Shown here in pieces: positions 1-10,715 of a stretch of 64,000 nucleotides of DNA (its first letter is position 1; every line of letters starts with the position of its first letter). Below the pieces are notes generated by a model, which searched no databases, had not been told where the DNA came from, and worked only from the letters and a program-made list of their open reading frames with translations. Origin of the DNA: Bemisia tabaci (lineage: Eukaryota; Arthropoda; Insecta; Hemiptera; Aleyrodidae); assembly GCF_918797505.1 (NCBI RefSeq), contig NC_092796.1, positions 55,024,851-55,088,850 of the forward strand. The letters are read 5' to 3'. The translations under genes and the position numbers were made by a program.

Positions 1-123
1 ATTGACATCATTAAATCCAAAAACGGCTCATCAGTGTTCAAAATACTCATCCTTAAAGGTGGGGGACACAGCCCCCCTTCGAAAAATGGAAGTTGGCTGA
101 ATTGACGCGGAGGCTTGCAAAAA

Positions 124-345
124 ATCCCTGCTAAAAATTTTTCATGGAATTCCATGGTATTCCGTGCTGTTTCTCATGGAATCCCATGGTGAAGACACGG
201 AACTCCATGGAGACTCCATGAAGACTCCATGGAGGAGGCACGGAACTCCATGGTGACTCTTTGGGTTTCCGTGGAGACTGCATGGGATTCCATGGTGGCA
301 GCAGGAGATTCCGTGGTGGCTACATGGAATTTCAAGGGAGCGTAA
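124..345. repeat. CCATGG-rich minisatellite-like element, copy 1
   Basis: The block is built of irregularly spaced TTCCATGG/TTCCGTGG words alternating with short spacers. Its left end reads CCCTGCTAAAAATTTTTCAT. The same end, reverse-complemented, closes the similar block near 8523, so the two are copies of one dispersed element in opposite orientation. Open frames across this block come from the repeat period and are not genes. Confidence 0.75.
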
Positions 346-537
346 CGGAATAGCAGAGAACATGCATTGGAACACCGCGAAACACTAGAGACCACCACAA
401 GAATAAACATGGTAATCTGTAAGCCTTTGATCATTGACAATCAGCAACTATTTGCTGTTTCGTTATGGATCATAGAATTAAGTTGAATTACTCACCGAAG
501 TTCACAAGTGAGGGCCACTAAAATGTTTCATGTCATC

Positions 538-540
<3 letters not shown>

Positions 541-566
<26 letters not shown>
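541..566 (-). repeat. (TAAA)n microsatellite tail of the LINE
   Basis: Uninterrupted TTTA repeats on the plus strand, that is TAAA units at the 3' end of the minus-strand LINE. Short microsatellite tails instead of poly(A) are known from CR1- and L2-like LINEs. Four further bases-scale steps (GATGACA) separate it from the putative target duplication. Confidence 0.8.
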
Positions 567-570
<4 letters not shown>

Positions 571-947
571 AAAAGAAAATTACAAAAATAATCACACTTA
601 AGCTGGCAAGACCCTCCAGTAAGCAATGCTGCTTGTGTGGAGGGCTGCATACGAAAAATATAAACCAAAGGAACTGACAACATATTTAACAAAAGGTAGC
701 CCTGCCTGGTGGGTAAACTAAACAGTCTATAAAGTACTAATACAATAATGGAAGAAAAACAAAGATAAGATTGAATCTGCTAGATGCAAAAGAAATAAAA
801 GAGAAAGAGAGAGAGGGAAAATAAAGAAAAGAAAAAATACACAGGTGAAGTATAGGTCACTATGGTGAAACTATGCGGGAAAACATATGGTACCTTAGCG
901 TATTTGGTACAAAAACAACATTTTACAGTAACAATTTAACTACGATA

Positions 948-3842
948 TTAAAGAAGCCCTAAATTAAAAACAAAATCTTTCAAATTAGTGAGACAGTGGG
1001 GGCTGAGGTCTCCCATCGAACCCCCACTTAAAAAGAAAAATCTATACTCTTCTGGTAACTCATTAAATAAATCTAATATATTAACAAAAACTCCCCGCTT
1101 GGAGGCTTCTAGTGAAAAAAAAGGTTTCTTGACAGTATATTTAGAGACTTTTGCTGCCCTTGTCTGGTAATTGTTTTGGGAAAAAATGTGGAGTAGTTGG
1201 TCTATGAAAGTTGGTAAAATTTTTAGAAGCTCATATTTATAAAGCTGATTGAGTGTGGGGACATTTAGGAGCTCATTTATTTCGCTTGACGGGTAAAGCT
1301 GGGGTAAATTAAGGATGGATTTAATAATTCTCCTCTGAGCTCTAACCAATGGTGTCAGAATGGTAGAGCCTGCACCACCAAAAACACTCAGTCCATATGA
1401 GAGAACAGATTGAAAAAGAGAAATGTACACCAGACGAAGGTTATCAATTTTAAGGTAATTTTTTAGTTCTGTTATGGAATAAGTAATCTTACGCAACTCT
1501 CTAACTACCATATTAACATGTCCTCTCCAGGAAAGAGAGGAATCTAGTAAAATGCCAAGATACTTGGCTTCCAATGCGAGATTAATTTTGGGGCAGGAAC
1601 AAGCGTTTGCCTTACAGCTATGCGTGTGTAGTTTTATCTTTGATAAAGTTTCAATAATTTCCTTCGTTATTTTAAGAGAGAAGGGTACAATAAGAGTTTT
1701 GTTGGCATTTAAAGATAATCCATTTTTCCCAAACCAGGGGATAATTATATTATTTAAAAAGTCTTCAATATTGTTCTTTAGTTCCTGCCAATTCTCAGCA
1801 TAGATTAGAATCGCAGTATCGTCTGCAAAGCAGGAGATGTAGCGTTCAAGAGAAGAAAGATCACATAAATCGGCAATGTACAAAATGAACAGAATGGGAC
1901 CCAGGACGGAACCTTGAGGTACTCCTGCTAGGACTTTCCTAAAGCCGCTCATTTTTGTGCTTCTGACCCGCTGCATTCTATTACTTAAATAACTCTTAAA
2001 TAACTGTAAGGCAAGGCCTCTGATTCCAAACATTTCCATTTTATTTATAAGCTTAGCATGATTCACAGAGTCAAAAGCCTTCTGGACATCTAAAAAGATG
2101 CCAGCACATTTTTTGTGTTTTTCCCAGCAATCTAGTACTTTATTCGTGAAATGAGCCACTGCATGACTGGTATTTTTCTTAGGAATGAAACCGAATTGAT
2201 TTTTGGGAATAATTTTTTGCTTACCTAAGTACCCCATTAGCCGTATTTTAATAACATTTTCCATTATTTTGGCTATATTTGACAACAACGATATAGGTCT
2301 ATATCCAGAAGGATCATTTTGACTTCCTTTACCTTTGTAAATAGGAATTACCTCAGCAATTTTTAGCTTATCTGGAAATACTCCAGTTTGTATCATAAGA
2401 TTAGATAGATAGGTGAGAGGTTTTGACAGTTGGAAAGAGCAGGTTTTGAGTAATGTAACTGATACTGTATCTGAGCCACAACTGGTGTTCGATTTTAGTT
2501 TGGCAATTATTGCCCTAATTTCATCCTCATTAGTGGCATACATAAACATGGAGTTTTCAAAAGAAATTTTTGGAGCTCTATGAGTCTGATGTGCAATTTT
2601 GTGACTAGATTTTTTATATTCTTTGGTGACCTCATCGCTCAATCTCTCACCTATTGTACTAAAGTAATCATTTAATTCATCGGGTGGAACATCTATTCGG
2701 CAATCCCTACTTTTTTCCCGTCCACTCAATTTGTTAATAATACACCAATACTTCCTTGGATCATTTTTAGCTTTCCGTATTTCTTTTTGGTAATAATTGC
2801 TTTTACTGTTTCTGATCAACTTGACGATAGCATTACGATAGAGAAGATATTTGTACCTCAGCTCCTCATTACTCTTATCGCTTGACCAAAGTTTGAAAAT
2901 TTTGTCACGTCTTTGGATGCTACGAACGATACCTATGGTGATCCAAGGCTTCAGTATTTTATCTCTACAAGCTGGTTTTTTCCTTATACATGAATTTAGT
3001 CTAATAGTCTCATCAAGACACTTATAGAGGTTTTCTATTGCTACATTTGTATCAGTAATTTTATACAAACTATCCCAGTTTTTGCCACTAAGATTTTTAG
3101 CTACTTCTTGGTAATTAATTACTGTAATGTTTGTATCTACCCCTGGAGCTGTGCACTTGATTTTTGTCCCAATAGAGAGCTGGACAGGGTAATGGTCTGC
3201 GACCTTACTTTTGATCACTTCGCCCTTGACTAAAATATCCTTAGATAGTTTTGATATGTAAATATGGTCTAGACAAGTGTCCTCACCTTTGAGGTTTGGT
3301 CTAGTGGGTTCATTTATCAGACTAATAAAACCTTTTCCTGACAAAAGATCTAGTAATTCAATCGTAGGGGCTTCTGTAGCAAGTAGATTGATGTTGAAGT
3401 CGCCCGTAACAACTAGCATTTCATTTTGACCCTTGACTAGGCTATTTCCAAGTTCTTGGAAAAAGTCAATACCAGTTGGTCTGGAGGGAGATCGATAAAT
3501 CCCCATAACCCTTATTTCAGTATTTTTGGCTTTGAGCTTAATTTGTAAACTGGAGAAAACAGTAGTAATAACAGGTATTTCTTCAAATGTAATACCTTTT
3601 TTGATATACATGGAGACGCCATCAGACTTATTCAGTCCAGCGCTGGCATGGAGACTAACATATCCTTCAAGAGAAACCAGGTGCATTTTTTCCGCATTAT
3701 ACCATGTTTCTGTACAGATAATAATGTCATAGATTGATCGTCTACTCTTTAAAAAGGCTTCAAAGCTTTTGAAGTTACCCTTCAGTGACCTAACATTCAC
3801 ACAAACTAACTTGATTTCCTTGGCATCAATAGTATGTGACAT
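948..3842 (-). CDS. LINE ORF2: APE endonuclease plus reverse transcriptase
   Basis: This 964-residue polyprotein would nick target DNA and reverse-transcribe the LINE RNA in place. Residues 8-225 form an APE-type endonuclease: N16, E45 in CTETW, Y116 in GIYRSP, D148/N150 in TGDFN, N177, D192 in LDHIY and D216-H217 in ADHYP. A reverse transcriptase spans roughly 490-775: YRPISLLS near 514, the catalytic D585 in FLDVQKAFD, VPQGS at 641, FADD at 672-675 (F in place of the usual Y) and the YLGI thumb motif near 761. A Cys/His-rich stretch (HSCKANACSC, 741-750) precedes YLGI. No RNase H domain is evident. The length is typical for CR1/Jockey ORF2, and all catalytic residues I can place are present with no stop or frameshift. 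The start chosen is the first ATG of the open frame, just before the endonuclease. Confidence 0.95.
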   Translation of the reverse strand: MSHTIDAKEIKLVCVNVRSLKGNFKSFEAFLKSRRSIYDIIICTETWYNAEKMHLVSLEGYVSLHASAGLNKSDGVSMYIKKGITFEEIPVITTVFSSLQIKLKAKNTEIRVMGIYRSPSRPTGIDFFQELGNSLVKGQNEMLVVTGDFNINLLATEAPTIELLDLLSGKGFISLINEPTRPNLKGEDTCLDHIYISKLSKDILVKGEVIKSKVADHYPVQLSIGTKIKCTAPGVDTNITVINYQEVAKNLSGKNWDSLYKITDTNVAIENLYKCLDETIRLNSCIRKKPACRDKILKPWITIGIVRSIQRRDKIFKLWSSDKSNEELRYKYLLYRNAIVKLIRNSKSNYYQKEIRKAKNDPRKYWCIINKLSGREKSRDCRIDVPPDELNDYFSTIGERLSDEVTKEYKKSSHKIAHQTHRAPKISFENSMFMYATNEDEIRAIIAKLKSNTSCGSDTVSVTLLKTCSFQLSKPLTYLSNLMIQTGVFPDKLKIAEVIPIYKGKGSQNDPSGYRPISLLSNIAKIMENVIKIRLMGYLGKQKIIPKNQFGFIPKKNTSHAVAHFTNKVLDCWEKHKKCAGIFLDVQKAFDSVNHAKLINKMEMFGIRGLALQLFKSYLSNRMQRVRSTKMSGFRKVLAGVPQGSVLGPILFILYIADLCDLSSLERYISCFADDTAILIYAENWQELKNNIEDFLNNIIIPWFGKNGLSLNANKTLIVPFSLKITKEIIETLSKIKLHTHSCKANACSCPKINLALEAKYLGILLDSSLSWRGHVNMVVRELRKITYSITELKNYLKIDNLRLVYISLFQSVLSYGLSVFGGAGSTILTPLVRAQRRIIKSILNLPQLYPSSEINELLNVPTLNQLYKYELLKILPTFIDQLLHIFSQNNYQTRAAKVSKYTVKKPFFSLEASKRGVFVNILDLFNELPEEYRFFFLSGGSMGDLSPHCLTNLKDFVFNLGLL

Positions 3843-4022
3843 TGCTAGATAAATACAAGTGAAAAGAGTCTAACTATATGATTCAATTTTCATCATATTT
3901 AATTAATACAATAACAGAGGCCCATTATGCTGTAGGCTAAATTAAGAGAAAAAATAAAGTTCTTTCAAGATAAGCTAAGATGAGGTATGGAAAGTAAAAG
4001 AAGGAAAATAGAGGAAACAGGG

Positions 4023-4985
4023 TTAGTCAACCTGATCCTTTGCAGGGCTTTGGTCTTCATTACCCTCAGGGTTCTGAATTTCAGCATTTTCAGTCTTCAC
4101 CAGGATATCAAGATCTGATTCAGTGAGTATGTGTTTAGCAGCAGACTTCTCCTCTTTTCTAGCATAGATGGATCCTCGCTTGACCCAGGCGAAAGCAAGC
4201 TTTTTTTCTTTCAAATACCTCTTTGCCTTTCGAAGTAGAAAGCTACGGAATGGCGTTAGATGGTCTTTTAAGTAAATGTTAACATCCTTACTCTTTTTTT
4301 CCTTCTTCTCATGCCCTCTCTTGTTTGTTGTACCTAGAATTTCTGACCATAGCAGTTTGCCATTGCGCTTCTTCTTAAAAGATTCCATGAGCTTTTCTTT
4401 AACATCATGCCTAAGTAACTTGACTATTATTTCCCTTGGAGCCACATTTGGTCCATTGACTGTTTGCCCTTTAAGGCGATGGCTTGCTAAAATACCCTCA
4501 GCTTTAACTCCTAGAACTTTCGCTATATTACCAACAATATTTAATAGATTCTCATCTTTACTTTCTGGGATATTTGCAATAATTATATTATTTTTGAGGT
4601 TGTACTGATCTCTGCGATCATTAACTAACTTAATATTATCAATTTGTTTACATAGCTGATCCACTTTGTTCCGCAGTTCTGCATTTTCCCTCTTGACATC
4701 CTCCATGTCCTTCACCAGGGTAGCAAGGCTTGTATATTTGGATTCTACTGAGGTTAATCTGTTCAGGACGATTCCATATGTGCAGTCAGAGCAAAACCAT
4801 TTCTCCATCTTTGCCAGTCGGTTGAACTTTTCAAGGCTGATGCGAAGACACTTAGCATGATGCCACAGGTTGCACTCATCACATTGGAGGGCATACTCAT
4901 TATTTTTAACATTTTGCGAGCATAGTCCACAGTCAGCAGGAGCATTTTCCCGTTTGTTTTTGCTTTGTAGAGCAGATTTATCCAT
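4023..4985 (-). CDS. LINE ORF1: PHD-finger, coiled-coil RNA-binding protein
   Basis: This 320-residue ORF1 protein probably binds LINE RNA and packages it with ORF2. A C4HC3 PHD-like zinc finger is formed by C19, C22, C35, C38, H43, C46, C65 and C68, with the typical W41 and W63. A helical, charged stretch at about 73-125 looks like a coiled coil. Residues 132-200 (NIIIANIPES near 133-142) resemble the RRM-like domain of L1/CR1 ORF1 proteins, followed by a basic C-terminal domain with a lysine run near 227-233. PHD fingers in ORF1 are known in CR1 and Jockey-group LINEs. The frame is intact. It ends 180 bases upstream of ORF2 on the same strand. The start at 4985 is the first ATG of the frame and lies 18 codons before the first zinc ligand. 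Confidence 0.9.
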   Translation of the reverse strand: MDKSALQSKNKRENAPADCGLCSQNVKNNEYALQCDECNLWHHAKCLRISLEKFNRLAKMEKWFCSDCTYGIVLNRLTSVESKYTSLATLVKDMEDVKRENAELRNKVDQLCKQIDNIKLVNDRRDQYNLKNNIIIANIPESKDENLLNIVGNIAKVLGVKAEGILASHRLKGQTVNGPNVAPREIIVKLLRHDVKEKLMESFKKKRNGKLLWSEILGTTNKRGHEKKEKKSKDVNIYLKDHLTPFRSFLLRKAKRYLKEKKLAFAWVKRGSIYARKEEKSAAKHILTESDLDILVKTENAEIQNPEGNEDQSPAKDQVD

Positions 4986-5272
4986 CGTAAAGATTTCAAA
5001 AATTTAGTAGTGAAGAATGCAGTTTCTAGGACGGTGTAATGGTACAATGAGTTTAGAGGTTATGTCACTACCCTCTATGAGAACTTACTCAACAAAAAAG
5101 TTATCATGGGCCACTGTCACGATGACCGTTTAGTCTGCCATTTGATGTGCTAAATTAGATGATTTAGACACACACAGGGGTAATAATTTGAACAAAAATT
5201 ATAAAAAAGACAGTTTTAAAAGACGGCAGAAAGAAAGACAGTTGTTGACAAACCAAGGCAGGGTTGCCAATC

Positions 5273-6967
5273 ATGTTTCACAGAAATCAGTTATCACAGA
5301 ATAAGTCTTCATTAGTGCACTGAAATTTCTACAACCATGGCATTCCCAAGACAATGCCCACTATTTAACGATAATTTAATAATTGTACCAGTAGGTAGCA
5401 ACTACTTTCTGTACGGAGAATGTTTTCATTTAAAATATGATGAACTCAGAGATTTGCTATGGTTGACAGAGATGTAATAATAATTTGCTGCTTATACTCT
5501 GTTTAAGACAACTGAAATAACCGCAATAGTTTGTCAAAAAACAGAAAACACGCAGCTTCTTCGAACCTGTAGGTACAGCTTTAAAGTCTGTCAATTAGAG
5601 ACCAAACGTCTGTGTTTTGAAAGATTAGTTTAGACACTAACTATTCAATAGGATCGCCTTTACTGAGGCTCAACCGTCATACTTCCAAATCTCCTGTGTG
5701 AAACCAACATTGAATTGTAGAAAGAACCGAATAGCGGTAATAGCAAAACCAATGAGAATTGAGTTGTATCTATCAGAATTTTTTCATTCTATTTCTACGC
5801 ATGGTCAAAATAAAAATTTGAAGATCGATTACCAAGAGTCCATCGCGATACACTGCTGGCTTACTTTCAGGTTAATCAAAATTCACCAACTTCGAGGTAA
5901 CATTACTTTCGTAACGAAGAAGACTCGAATTCGAGCTGATACTAATTAAATCACATAAAAAAATTAAAATTTGCATTACTGGCAGTGATAACCAACAACT
6001 CATCTTGTGTTTACAAAGTGATTAGTTCCGACTCCAAAACAAAACCTGCGTTGCAATCCTGCCGGCCTGCCCTGTTTCATGAGTTTCATGTTGAAATTGT
6101 ATAAAAATAAAAATAAAAGCAAGAATAGAACGCAAATGTTAAAGCGTGTGAAGTATGAAACATTATCGGCGTTACGCATTTCAGTAATAAATGAGCGAAT
6201 GAGTTTTTCTAGATCATGCAGATTTAAATAAAAAATCCTCAATTCAATTCGGCAAGTCAGGAGATGTGCCGCCCCGCCCTGCCCTGTCGGTATTTTGAGG
6301 TTAGGTTATCAACGAGGCGTGAATCGTCAGGCTCAATGAAGCTCTCGCAAACCATACAGTAATTCTCAGAAATTTATATATTTCTTGACTTCCTGCTTTC
6401 GCTACATCACGCCAAATCCGAGTTGAATGCAAGGGCCTTGAACTGAATCTAGGTAAGTCATGAATAACAATGATTAGCAATTCCTATTACTGAATGTAGG
6501 GATAGGCACCAATAGTGAACTATCAGCCACTGATCTGTAACCTCTCCATAGAATCATAGCATTACAGTTATTTCTGTATTTTGATAAACTATTCTAACAT
6601 TCTTTGTTGAATAGTAGATTCGTATGTGCTCATCATTTTCTCTATCTTCTCCTTGGTCACTCCTCCGAGTCTGCACCCCAAACATGAACCGTGATCGATT
6701 ATTGGTTACAGTCTCCCTTATCGTGTTTTCAGCACACGGTCAACATTCTAACTGCATTCCATTCCTAGCTGCTCATCAGCTCATGTCATTGTCCTCCTCA
6801 GGGATAATATCAGATATCTGTCAGATCATATGAGATCGCCATTTCCTATCGTTTGCCGAAACCCATATAGACTGTGAATAAAATTCACAGGTGAGAACTA
6901 CTTAGGACTGAAAAAGAAACCTTAAATACAGGCCCTTCTAGATTTTTTTGCTGTGTGATGGAAACTA
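5273..6967. other. Non-coding stretch, nothing recognised
   Basis: AT-rich unique-looking DNA. Open frames are short and show no recognisable domain, and no inverted-repeat element was found. Confidence 0.5.
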
Positions 6968-7365
6968 AAGCCCACCTCAGACAGTCTAGCTTTCCTCCAC
7001 TTATACCGAGTGAAAAGTTGGATCGTTTGATACAGACATGAGAACATAGAGCTCGCTCATCGCATGTTGAAACAAATGTTTCTCTCCGATTAGCTCTGAA
7101 TTCGCACCACTCAACAGGTAAATTCATGTAGTCAGGTGGCACCACTGGTGAATGGTGACTTAAACAATACTTTTGACGATTGTCTCAACGTATGATGCGT
7201 GAGCTCTGACATTTGTTTGAGAAGTTGAACGGAAACCTTGGTGTGACCTGACTTTCAAATTTTTGTTCAACCTCTCAAATGATCGTTGTGTTCTCGTGTT
7301 GTATTACACGATCCAACTTTTCATTTGACATGAGTGAAGGAAAAGTGACGTCTGAATTGAGCCTT
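6968..7365. mobile_element. MITE with ~60-bp terminal inverted repeats
   Basis: The left arm (from GCCCACCTCAGAC) and the reverse complement of the right arm (from GGCTCAATTCAGAC) align over about 60 bases. They share the word GAAAAGTTGGATCGT at about 7012-7026 and 7312-7326 (inverted). There is no coding capacity. The target duplication is unclear. Confidence 0.65.
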
Positions 7366-8282
7366 AGCTATTACTTGGTATTTTTATTCAGAAATGTAAG
7401 TAGTGTGAGAGATATATCTGAAGTTACAGATGAGGCCTTAAACTTTTAACTCTAGAGGGCTAAAACATCACATCCTTATCAACGATGTTTCAGTGAATTA
7501 TCAGATGTCCAATAATTTACTTCCTATTTTTATGGCTACCAATGCAATAATTGCTTTTACACACAATTTTACCAATGCTTTTTCACAAGTATTTTGTCCT
7601 ATTACTAAAAATTATTTGGCTATCCTCAGAACTTATTTTAACTTCTCAAGAAATGTTGGTTGGCTTCACCTTGAGATTGTTTTAATTTAGTGCTGATCAT
7701 TGGTTGTACTCATGGTTTTGATGCGCTGTACATTATTCATTTTTCAGAGCTTTCATAAAAACACACCGAGACATTTACCTGCCTTGTTCAGCTGCAGCAA
7801 TCGCCATTTGTTTCCTATCATCTGGCAGTTCCTTTGATCTTATCGAACAGCCATTCGCAGGGAATTAGTGGCAACCTTTAAACCATCAAGATGCAATTAA
7901 GCTTCCCAGACAGAAACCAAAATCTACAGTTCATATTTCACTCTCTTGGCCTCTAATTTGGATAGTGTTGTGATAATTTTTGGTGCTGTTTTCCGTGCTT
8001 ATTGTGAAATAATTTGAATATGTTTTCACATTGTCAACTGAATGAAATCTTATTTGAAACGTTGAGCGTGCAGTATGTGACGCGAAGGTACAGTGCGGTA
8101 GTTTCTCAATTGTTAAAAGAATTATTACATCTCTGTCAAGTATAGTTGGTACTATGTGTCTTCAAGTTGGTGAGTGTATCATTTTCATTTATTTTGATTA
8201 CAAGGAAAACTTGTAAATCATCTAATTAAATACTAAAAAAACCAGCAACATTGAGTAGAACAGTTCTATGATGACTTAAAGA
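7366..8282. other. Non-coding stretch, nothing recognised
   Basis: AT-rich DNA with only short open frames. No repeat copy or RNA gene was recognised. Confidence 0.45.
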
Positions 8283-8525
8283 AACAACACCATGGTAACT
8301 TGATGGTGGAAACCTGCATGAGACACAGTGAGTGCTGTGGCAGGTTTCCACGGTGAGAATTTGCCGTGGAGAAATTTTCCATGGAGAAATTTTCCATGGT
8401 GACATTTTCCGTGGTGCTTTCCGTGGAGAAATTTTCCATGGAAAAATTTTCCGTGCCCAATTTTACGTGGAGAAATTTTCCATGGAAAACCAGCATGGAA
8501 TTCCATGAAAAATTTTTAGCAGGGA
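8283..8525. repeat. CCATGG-rich minisatellite-like element, copy 2
   Basis: Repeated words GAAATTTTCCATGG and TTTCCGTGG occur at 8360-8490. The right end (ATGAAAAATTTTTAGCAGGG, about 8504-8523) is the reverse complement of the left end of the element at 124-345. Frames through it encode only period-driven peptides. Confidence 0.75.
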
Positions 8526-9079
8526 AGATGTTTCCGTGAGTGATCGACTTCAAGGAATCCGAATTTGAGGGTCTCGTTTCCCCCAGGTTTTCTTTGATTG
8601 GAAACAGAAGCGACTACTCATATAACCAAGCGATAACTCATGAATTCAACCAGTGTGATGTCCCTCCCCACTGCAAGAGAGAAGCCTCTGGAGGCAACAA
8701 GACCCTCAAATTCGGATACCTTAGAATCGATTACCCATCCATCCCCGCGGTCCAGGATTTAATATGAGCGATAAAAAAAAAACCTAGTATGGTAGGGGTA
8801 CACGGACTTTATGTCCACTTTTTCTACGTCCACAGACTTTTCGTCCACAGTTCTAAAGCCCACACTATTGTTAAGTCCATTACTTAAACGTCCTCTAAGT
8901 TAAGTCTACAAATGTAAAGTCCACTAAAATCAAATTCAAGCGTCATATATGTATTTTAACTTATTTGTACATGTACATCGACCTCCTTGAGACAAATACG
9001 TCCAATTTTGAGCGTTTGGTTGCGCTTTACACCACGCTGCAGCACAGTAAAAGCCCAAAACATAAAAGAACAAATTTGA

Positions 9080-9490
9080 ATGCTTTGGAAATCATTAAAT
9101 TTGACACGGAACAACTATAATATTTACAAAAAACACATTATATTTTCCAGAAGTACATATTTCTTTTTCATCAGTTTAAAAGGGAATAATCAATGCAGAG
9201 AGTGCAAACATTTCAAAATCATGAGTTGAAAAACGCTGACTCCGCGAGTTTAAATATTAGAGCCTAACACAGAGCGGAGCGGCGTGTTAGCAGCGCAGAA
9301 CGCGCACTGGCGCCTACAAACCTAACGGGATACTTCACGCATTGCGCAACGCGTGAAGTATCCCGTTAGGTTTGTAGGCGCCTATGCGCGTGTCACGCTG
9401 ATTGCCTGCCGCGCCGCAACGCTTTAAGCAACTATTTCGCGTCAGAGGCGTTGCACAGTATCCTACAAGATTGAAGGCGCACGAAATAAC
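9080..9490 (+). repeat. Hairpin module, copy 1 (nested)
   Basis: This stretch matches 32110-32530 in reverse-complement orientation over its length, including the flanks of the central hairpin (for example ATTTTGAAATGTTTGCAC on the minus strand). It sits inside the GTCCAC element, whereas the second copy sits inside an unrelated TATAGCC element, so it is a mobile module in its own right. Confidence 0.65.
9309..9382. repeat. 74-bp hairpin, 32-bp perfect arms, 10-nt loop
   Basis: The arms run GGCGCCTACAAACC...TTCACGC and back as the exact reverse complement around the loop ATTGCGCAAC. It is highly stable if single-stranded. It is the centre of the hairpin module. Confidence 0.95.
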
Positions 9491-9912
9491 TAATTAAAGA
9501 GGACTTTCAATTTTGACTGCATCTGTTACTGAAAAATGTTTAATTTGGCATTGGAGCGTTTCCTAGGCTCTCGCTTTGGTTTTCATCTTATCATATCCGT
9601 ACAGTGTACACATGAACATATGTTTTTATCTGCTCTTAGAGTCTGTTCTCTTCCATGACTTGATTCATGAATGAAATGTTTTTAAGAATGAAGGTAGTAG
9701 TAGTATGCATTTATTTTTGAGATGGCTCCTGTCATTTAAATGAGAAGAAAAAAATGTGGACATAACATGTCCACAATTTGGACAATTTTGGACATATTCA
9801 TGGTTGGACATTAAATCATGTGGACTTAATAAAGACTGGACTTAACGTTTAGTGGACATATAGCGGTGGACATTATTTAATGGACGAAAGGTAGGTGGAC
9901 ATAAAGTCCTGG

Positions 9913-10495
9913 AAACATAGTAGGTCTAGGGCAGCCTGTGTATGAATGAGATTAACAATATGTCCATTTCCCGCGAACGTGCTATTTTGAGTAAAAATCT
10001 CGTGTGGTGTTCATAAGCCCTTAACGTACTTATGAGTTTGGTTACAAATTAACCGGGAAGAAAAGCAGATGAGTGGGAATGGAAAATAGGATGAATAAGT
10101 AGGCTCGCCCCATAAATCTTCCACATTGCACTCTTGAGCAATGGCGGAAGGTGAATTTCCCTGGCGACACGACACGACACGACGGCAAGGTCTCGGACGC
10201 AGCGCATCGCCGCGTGGAAAATGTCATCCCGAATCGGTCCGGTCCCGGGATGAGAGTGGGCTGCGCCGGGACGTGTTGACTCACGACGGCAACATTCGTC
10301 GAAAAGCAACGGTTTTAATCGCCTGCTAAAATATTTAAACGCTAATTACTCCTCTGACCCATATCTAACGAGCCTCTTTGCAGATAACGATCAAATTAGT
10401 CGGCACTTCCAACAGTTTACCTGCCACCATGTTGCCGACCGTGGGTGGCTCTTTCGGGTTTCGCCCCACTTTCGACGGATCGGCCGCTGACGTAC
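9913..10495. other. Mostly unrecognised stretch with a GC-rich patch
   Basis: Contains a CpG-rich patch at about 10130-10310 with a short CACGA tandem run (10166-10182). Overlapping frames on both strands reach 60-86 codons but look composition-driven, and no domain is recognisable. Confidence 0.4.
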
Positions 10496-10715
10496 GCTGG
10501 AAAAGTCTTTTGGATCCTAAGTTCGGACTCTTAAACAATTTGACAAGAAAAAATATTCTTGATTCAATCGGATTTTTGCTCAAATCAAAAGGAAATCCGT
10601 TTAAATTAAGATGCGCTTGGCTCTCGATTCAAGCGAAACTCCGATTTAATCATGAGTATCTTCTCTAATCAAATTCTTTAAGAGTCTGGACTCTGGGTCC
10701 AAGAGACCTTTTTCC
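10496..10715. mobile_element. Degenerate palindromic MITE, CACTGG/GAGTCT family
   Basis: Shares TTGATTCAATCGGATTT, ATCAAAAGGAAATCCG and AGAGTCTGGACTCT with the better-preserved copy at 57911-58146, in the same order. The ends are eroded, so the limits are approximate. Confidence 0.65.

Larger units (their letters stand above)
531..5272 (-). mobile_element. Apparently full-length non-LTR retrotransposon (LINE), CR1/Jockey group
   Basis: The element reads on the minus strand: a 5' leader of about 290 bases, ORF1 (4023-4985), a 180-base spacer, ORF2 (948-3842), and a 3' region of about 400 bases ending in a TAAA microsatellite (541-566) rather than poly(A). Both ORFs are open along their whole length, so the copy looks young and possibly competent. 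The outer limits are tentative. The word ATGTTTCA occurs at 523-530 and 5273-5280 and could be an 8-bp target duplication, which would set the element at 531-5272. A PHD-finger ORF1 plus an APE-type endonuclease/RT ORF2 is the arrangement of the CR1/Jockey superfamily; I cannot assign the clade without a tree. Confidence 0.85.
8801..9912. mobile_element. Inverted-repeat element with GTCCAC repeats
   Basis: Both ends carry many copies of GTCCAC/GTCCA in inverted orientation. The left end starts CACGGACTTTATGTCCAC after a TA (8799-8800); the right end has GTGGACATAAAGTCC near 9892-9909. The inner part (about 9080-9490) is a different module with a strong hairpin, also found in another element near 32.3 kb. 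No transposase frame exists, so it is non-autonomous. Confidence 0.7.

Noticed and set aside
142..440. Two overlapping minus-strand frames of 77 and 88 codons
   Set aside because: They run through the CCATGG minisatellite; the peptides only mirror the repeat words.
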